The notes beneath the pieces were generated by a model. That model was not told where the DNA came from and did not search any database. It saw only the letters and a list, made by a program, of their open reading frames with translations. Source: Ilyobacter_A sp963668015 (lineage in GTDB: Bacteria > Fusobacteriota > Fusobacteriia > Fusobacteriales > Fusobacteriaceae). From it: a stretch of 10,392 nucleotides of DNA. Positions 7,200-10,392 of the stretch are shown here, one piece after another. Numbering within the stretch: the first letter of the stretch is position 1; every line of letters starts with the position of its first letter. The position numbers and the translations under genes are program-made. The stretch is from contig CAXXCR010000005.1 in assembly GCA_963668015.2 (NCBI GenBank), forward strand, positions 1 through 10,392. Direction: 5' to 3'.

Positions 7200-8048
7200 A
7201 TAATTTGTCCAACGTTTTCTATACTTAAACGGAGACATTCCCACATGTTTTGTGAATGTAGCACTGAAATAATTAGAGTCATGGTATCCCACCTTAAAAG
7301 CTATTTCAGTAACATTGTCATCACTATTTATAAGCAAAGTCTGAGCTTCCCCAATTCTACGATTTATGATATATTGGTTAGGGGTATATCCGGTGGTTTT
7401 TTTAAAAACGCTGCACATATAAGAACAGCTTATATTCAAACTCTCGCTGATACTCTTTAAATTTAAGTCTTCAAAACAGTGTTCATCTATATATGTTTTT
7501 ATATGCTTTCCTATAGAGTATTCACTGATTTCTTTTTGACTTTTAGGTTTCTCAATTTGATGTAAAATCACAGAAATAAGAGTGCACAGTAGATGATGAG
7601 CTATTTCTTCGGCTCCGGTCTCCTGCGAATAAATTTGAGAATGCATCATCTTAAAGATATTTTCTATATCTTGCCTAAGTGCTCCGCAATGTAAAACCGG
7701 AATTACTTCATCTGATAATAGGCAGTTTTCTCTCAAACCATTTAGTTTAAGATTGGTTACTGCGCAATTATATACACTCATTTCTGAGTTTGGATTTGCC
7801 CGCTCGTCATGGAGGACCCCGCTATTAAAGATGAGAATATCTCCTTTTTTTGTGTGGTACCGTTTCCCGCCAATAGTATGAATCCCTTTACCTTCTCTGA
7901 TGAAAAGAATTTCTAGACGATCTTCATGCCTTTGCATGACACAAGGGAGTTTTGTAAGGTCTGCCTCAGCTTTACATACATAAAGAAGTTTAGGAGTTTT
8001 GTTATCTTGAAAAATAGGTATAAAATCTTTATTAACAAAGCATTGCAT
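7197..8048 (-). CDS. AraC-family transcriptional regulator with N-terminal cupin sensor (copy 2)
   Basis: A 283-residue paralogue of the regulator at 6115-6972, with the same order: MQCFV start, LLYVCKA, cupin (HEDRLEILFI, IHTIGGKRYHTKKGDIL, GVLHDE), a variable linker, and a C-terminal AraC domain (SVFKKTTGYTPNQYIINRR; VTEIAFKVGYHDSNYFSATF). The open frame extends upstream to an ATG at 8114. The start at 8048 is preferred because it matches the paralogue's N-terminus and has AAAGGATGG just upstream. The paralogues diverge most in the region between the domains, around residues 150-185. It is divergent from the broken binding-protein gene, with a perfect palindrome between them. The pair probably arose by tandem duplication. 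Sensing of a sugar is inferred from context. Confidence 0.92.
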   Translation of the reverse strand: MQCFVNKDFIPIFQDNKTPKLLYVCKAEADLTKLPCVMQRHEDRLEILFIREGKGIHTIGGKRYHTKKGDILIFNSGVLHDERANPNSEMSVYNCAVTNLKLNGLRENCLLSDEVIPVLHCGALRQDIENIFKMMHSQIYSQETGAEEIAHHLLCTLISVILHQIEKPKSQKEISEYSIGKHIKTYIDEHCFEDLNLKSISESLNISCSYMCSVFKKTTGYTPNQYIINRRIGEAQTLLINSDDNVTEIAFKVGYHDSNYFSATFTKHVGMSPFKYRKRWTNY

Positions 8049-8097
8049 ATTAGAACCATCCTTTCTATATTCCGATGTATATAAAATTTTTATATAG

Positions 8098-8135
8098 TAT
8101 AGTAAAATATACATTACTATATATATTTTACTATA
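8098..8135. promoter_or_regulatory. Perfect 14-bp inverted repeat upstream of the second araC-type gene, candidate operator
   Basis: TATAGTAAAATATA (8098-8111) and its exact reverse complement (8122-8135) are separated by 10 nt. It lies 50 nt upstream of the regulator's ATG and about 260 nt upstream of the divergent binding-protein gene. Such symmetry suits a dimeric repressor or a promoter region with overlapping TATA-like -10 elements. It is unlike the direct-repeat boxes of the other promoters. Confidence 0.45.
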
Positions 8136-8159
8136 TTTGATGTTAGTATATAAGTGTGG

Positions 8160-8194
8160 ACATGAAAAATTAAGTATTTTTTAAAAGATATTAT
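8160..8194 (+). promoter_or_regulatory. Possible promoter of the second binding-protein gene, related to the shared motif
   Basis: TTAAAAGATATTAT (8181-8194) matches the TTAAGGATATTAT core of the two leftward promoters at all but two positions plus the extra final base. GAAAAATTAAGT (8164-8175) sits at the spacing of the proximal box. The TATTAT -10 is about 200 nt upstream of the ATG. No second box is evident. The remainder of 8195-8396 is AT-rich leader with no other recognisable element. Confidence 0.35.
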
Positions 8195-8396
8195 TAAAAA
8201 TTGCAGTATAAGGTGTATGATAACAAGAGAGGATTTGTACAGAAAATAGAAGCTTATAAAGTCTTAAAGTAAAAACATTATTCTATTTTTGATATAAATG
8301 GGTTTATAAATATTTTTATATATTAAATTTTTAAAGAAACAAGTATTAAAATTAGTCATTTGAAAAAAAGGATTATCAATTAAGGAGGAAATTGTT

Positions 8397-9360
8397 ATGA
8401 GAACAAAGTTTAAAAAATTATTTCTATTTATATTTTTCTTCAGCTTCTTTTTATAAGTATATTAATAAGTGGTTGCTCGGAAAAAATAGAAAATAAATCT
8501 ATAAAGGTAGGGGTTACAATATCAAACTTTGAAAATAAATTTATAAGTTATATCCTCACCGAGATGAAAGAATACCAAAATAACTACGGTGATAAAATGG
8601 AAGTGATTTATATGGATGCTAAGGAAGATAGAGAAAAGCAGGAAGATCAGGTAAGATACTTAATAGAAGAAGGTGTCGATGTTGTTGTTATATTACCTGT
8701 GGACACAATGCATACAACTAGAATAACTAATCTGCTTATAGATTCAAACATCCCTGGGGTATATATAAATAAATATCCAGATGAGCTAAATAAGGAACAC
8801 CCTTATGGAATTTATTATGTTGGATCGGATGAAAATACTTCAGGAGTTATGCAGATGGAATATCTATCAAAATTTTAGAAGGGAAAGGCGATATTGTAAT
8901 TTTAGTTGGAGAATTGGGAGATAATGCTGCACTTATTAGAACAGAGGGAGTAGAAAAGGTTGCATCTGAATATCCAGGAATAAATATAGTAGATAAACAG
9001 TCTGCAAAATGGATAACTCCACTTGCTTCTAGTATAGTAGAGCATTGGATTGATTCTGGAAAAAAATTTGATGCTATTGCTGCTAATAATGATGAAATGG
9101 CTATAGGTGCAATAAGAGCACTTAAAAAACATGAAAAACTAGAAGAGGTTATTGTTGTTGGTATAGATGCTACAGATGAGGCTTTGAATGAAATAAAGAA
9201 TGGGCGCCTTAAAGCAACTGTATTTCAAGATTCAAAATCTCAAGCCCGCGAAGCTTTAGATATCGCATTTAAAGTTTCGACTGGGATAACTGTACCTGAA
9301 AAAACCTGGATACCTTTTAAACTTGTTACCTCAAAGAATTATCAGGAATTTATACGTTAA
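8397..9360 (+). pseudogene. Sugar-binding lipoprotein (RbsB/MglB type) broken by two frameshifts
   Basis: The start ATG at 8397 has AAGGAGG (8382-8388) at 8 nt. The first frame encodes a signal-peptide start (MRTKFKKLFLF) and stops at 8456. The next frame takes up ILISGC, a lipobox, then SIKVGVTIS, through ILPVD to MQMEYLSKF, and stops at 8878. A third frame resumes LEGKGDIVILVG, contains ANNDEMAIGA and ends at 9360. Both breaks are -1 and fit the loss of one T from the run at 8448-8452 and one A from the run at 8869-8872. Restoring both gives one protein of about 322 residues that aligns throughout with the left-hand binding protein. It would be a periplasmic or surface sugar receptor. No ABC partner lies beside it. 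Either it is a recent pseudogene or both shifts are homopolymer sequencing errors. Confidence 0.88.
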
Positions 9361-9462
9361 GTTGTATATTCTTAAAAAAGTCCGTCTTTGGTGCAGAAGA
9401 GGTAATGTAACAAACTTTGTGTTTTTGCCTAAATCTCGACTACTGAAAAACCAGCAGGCTCT
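9361..9462. other. Boundary between the broken binding-protein gene and the IS remnant
   Basis: No gene or clear terminator. TTGCCTAAATCT at 9425-9436 recurs inverted at 9842-9853, at the 3' end of the other transposase gene. The outer end of the older IS presumably lies here, but I could not fix its terminal repeat. Confidence 0.4.
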
Positions 9463-9792
9463 CTAGAATAAATATTCTGAGAGTCTGTCTTCATATTTAA
9501 TTGCCAATTTTCCTAATATTTGATCCCAACCTCTTTTAATTCCACGTGCCCATTTTTTATCAAGATCAACAATAACAAGGGAAATCTGTTTTAAAAGTGA
9601 CATATCCGTCGGGAATACGCCCTTAGATTTTGTGACCTTCCTGAATTGCCTATGAACATTTTCTATCACATTTGTAGTATACATTATCTTTTTGATTTCT
9701 TCTGTATATTCATAAACTGCGCTCAGCTGACCCCAGTTAACCTCCCAGCTCCTCAGAGCATATAAGTTCTTTTGGTAAAATAGCCATAAAAA
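9463..9792 (-). pseudogene. IS256-family transposase remnant, C-terminal part only
   Basis: The frame ends at the stop codon at 9463-9465 and encodes the typical C-terminus of IS256/mutator-type transposases: YALRSWEVNWGQLS, then IMYTTNVIENVHRQFRKVTK with the expected catalytic Glu in NVIEN, SKGVFPTD, and a final KWARGIKRGWDQIL segment. About 105 recognisable residues remain of the roughly 400 usual for the family. Family similarity fades upstream of YALRSW, at about 9790, where the end of a second IS element appears to begin. The open frame continues to a TTG at 9804, but those codons look like IS terminal sequence rather than transposase. It is almost certainly inactive. Its 5' portion may lie past the right edge, beyond the inserted element. 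Confidence 0.85.
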
Positions 9793-10392
9793 AGATTGTG
9801 TCAAGATAAGTTCGCAAAAACTTCACTGATACCCCATGTTAAGATTTAGGCAACTTTTATTCTATTTTCTTTAGTTGTTTCTATTACTTTTGGATTAATG
9901 TACGATCTGCCAACTGACCAATCCTCACTGTACTCGATCATGTAAGTAGTAATTAATCTGATATATGAGTCTAAACTTGGAAAAATCCCTACAACATTAC
10001 TGCGTCTTCTGATTTCCCTGTTTAAGCGCTCAAGGACGTTAGTTGAGGAAATTTTTCTAGAATCTATTTCTGGAAAATGATAAAATTGCAGGGAGTCCTC
10101 TAGGCCTTCTTCTAAACATTGAATTGCCTTTGGGTATTTATTCTCGTATTCTTCCATAAAATTAAAAGCATAGACTTTAGAGCTTTCGTAGTCTGATTGA
10201 AGCCATATTTGTTTCAATTTGCTAGAAAAGCTCTTTTTTTCTTTTGATGGGATATGTGCTAATATATTCCTCATAAAATGAACCTTACACCTTTGCCATG
10301 AACTTCCGTTAAAGGAGCTTTGCGCAGCTTTCATAAGACCTTTATGCGCATCAGAAATAATCAACCACACATCCTCCACTCCTCTAGATTTC
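9793..10392 (-). mobile_element. IS256-family insertion sequence, transposase 3' end and one terminus, runs off right edge
   Basis: The element comprises the transposase gene at 9846-10392 plus about 50 nt beyond its stop. The likely terminus starts near 9793 with GATTGTGTCAAGATAAGTTC, judged only by its position at the break in the neighbouring transposase frame and its resemblance to IS256-family ends. The other end, and so the inverted repeat and target duplication, are outside the window. Confidence 0.6.
9846..10392 (-). CDS. IS256-family (mutator-type) transposase, N-terminal part beyond right edge
   Basis: An open frame of 181 codons runs from the right edge to the stop at 9846-9848. 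A GTG at 10379 is not the start: the frame continues upstream as KSRG, and the family's N-terminal DNA-binding half and first catalytic Asp must lie outside. Visible features are the second catalytic Asp in IISDAHKGL, the WQRCKVHFMRNILAHIP segment and the C-terminal catalytic Glu within STNVLERLNREIRRR, followed by VVGIFPS. These belong to the DDE transposase of IS256 elements, which moves its own element by a circular intermediate. It is a different subgroup from the neighbouring remnant: NVLERLNREIRRR here against NVIENVHRQFRKV there. The visible part has no frameshift, so it could be intact. Confidence 0.9.
   Translation of the reverse strand, partial: KSRGVEDVWLIISDAHKGLMKAAQSSFNGSSWQRCKVHFMRNILAHIPSKEKKSFSSKLKQIWLQSDYESSKVYAFNFMEEYENKYPKAIQCLEEGLEDSLQFYHFPEIDSRKISSTNVLERLNREIRRRSNVVGIFPSLDSYIRLITTYMIEYSEDWSVGRSYINPKVIETTKENRIKVA

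Noticed and set aside
7197..8114. Longer second AraC protein starting at 8114
   Set aside because: The paralogue starts at the equivalent MQCFV, and a ribosome binding site precedes 8048; the extension would run through the palindrome.
8448..8878. Programmed -1 ribosomal frameshifting at the two breaks in the second binding protein
   Set aside because: The heptamers around the breaks (C TTT TTA and A AAA TTT) are not good X XXY YYZ slippery sites, no stimulatory hairpin is evident, and two such events in one binding protein have no precedent I know of.
8564..9360. Two separate small binding-protein genes at 8564-8878 and 8914-9360
   Set aside because: They are successive segments of one protein when compared with the left-hand paralogue, neither has its own ribosome binding site, and they join the signal peptide at 8397.

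Overview
The window is AT-rich bacterial DNA with strong GGAGG-type ribosome binding sites. It carries lipoprotein sugar-binding proteins, a sodium-type sugar symporter and cupin-AraC regulators. This suits a low-GC fermentative anaerobe such as a member of Fusobacteriota or Clostridia; the assignment is an impression, not a test. The content is a sugar (or modified-sugar) uptake and catabolism locus that meets IS debris at its right end.

Layout, left to right. (1) Positions 1-884, minus strand: a sugar-binding lipoprotein of the RbsB/MglB type, cut by the left edge. (2) 1099-3239, minus strand: a two-gene operon with a Gfo/Idh/MocA oxidoreductase first and a xylose-isomerase-like TIM-barrel sugar isomerase/epimerase second, ending in a hairpin at 1027-1059. 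(3) 3240-4221: a 982-bp divergent intergenic region. It holds a probable AraC-dependent promoter for the operon, a block of CACAGAG/CACGAAT repeats, a 16-nt direct repeat near both ends, and a good sigma70 promoter pointing right. (4) 4222-5802, plus strand: a vSGLT-like Na+/sugar symporter with a strong terminator. (5) 6115-6972 and 7197-8048, minus strand: two closely related AraC regulators in tandem, separated by a terminator. (6) 8397-9360, plus strand: a second sugar-binding lipoprotein, paralogous to the first but broken by two single-base frameshifts. (7) 9463-10392, minus strand: the C-terminal remnant of one IS256-family transposase, apparently interrupted by a second IS256-family element that runs off the right edge.

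How it may work together (inference): the AraC proteins bind a sugar and activate promoters that share a distinctive sequence. The clearest pair lies upstream of the oxidoreductase operon and upstream of the first araC-type gene; weaker versions lie upstream of both binding-protein genes. The substrate would enter through the symporter, and perhaps through an ABC importer fed by the left binding protein. It would then be oxidised by the NAD(P)-dependent oxidoreductase and rearranged by the TIM-barrel enzyme. This pairing is typical of inositol-like, keto-sugar or glycoside oxidation pathways. The actual substrate cannot be read from the sequence.
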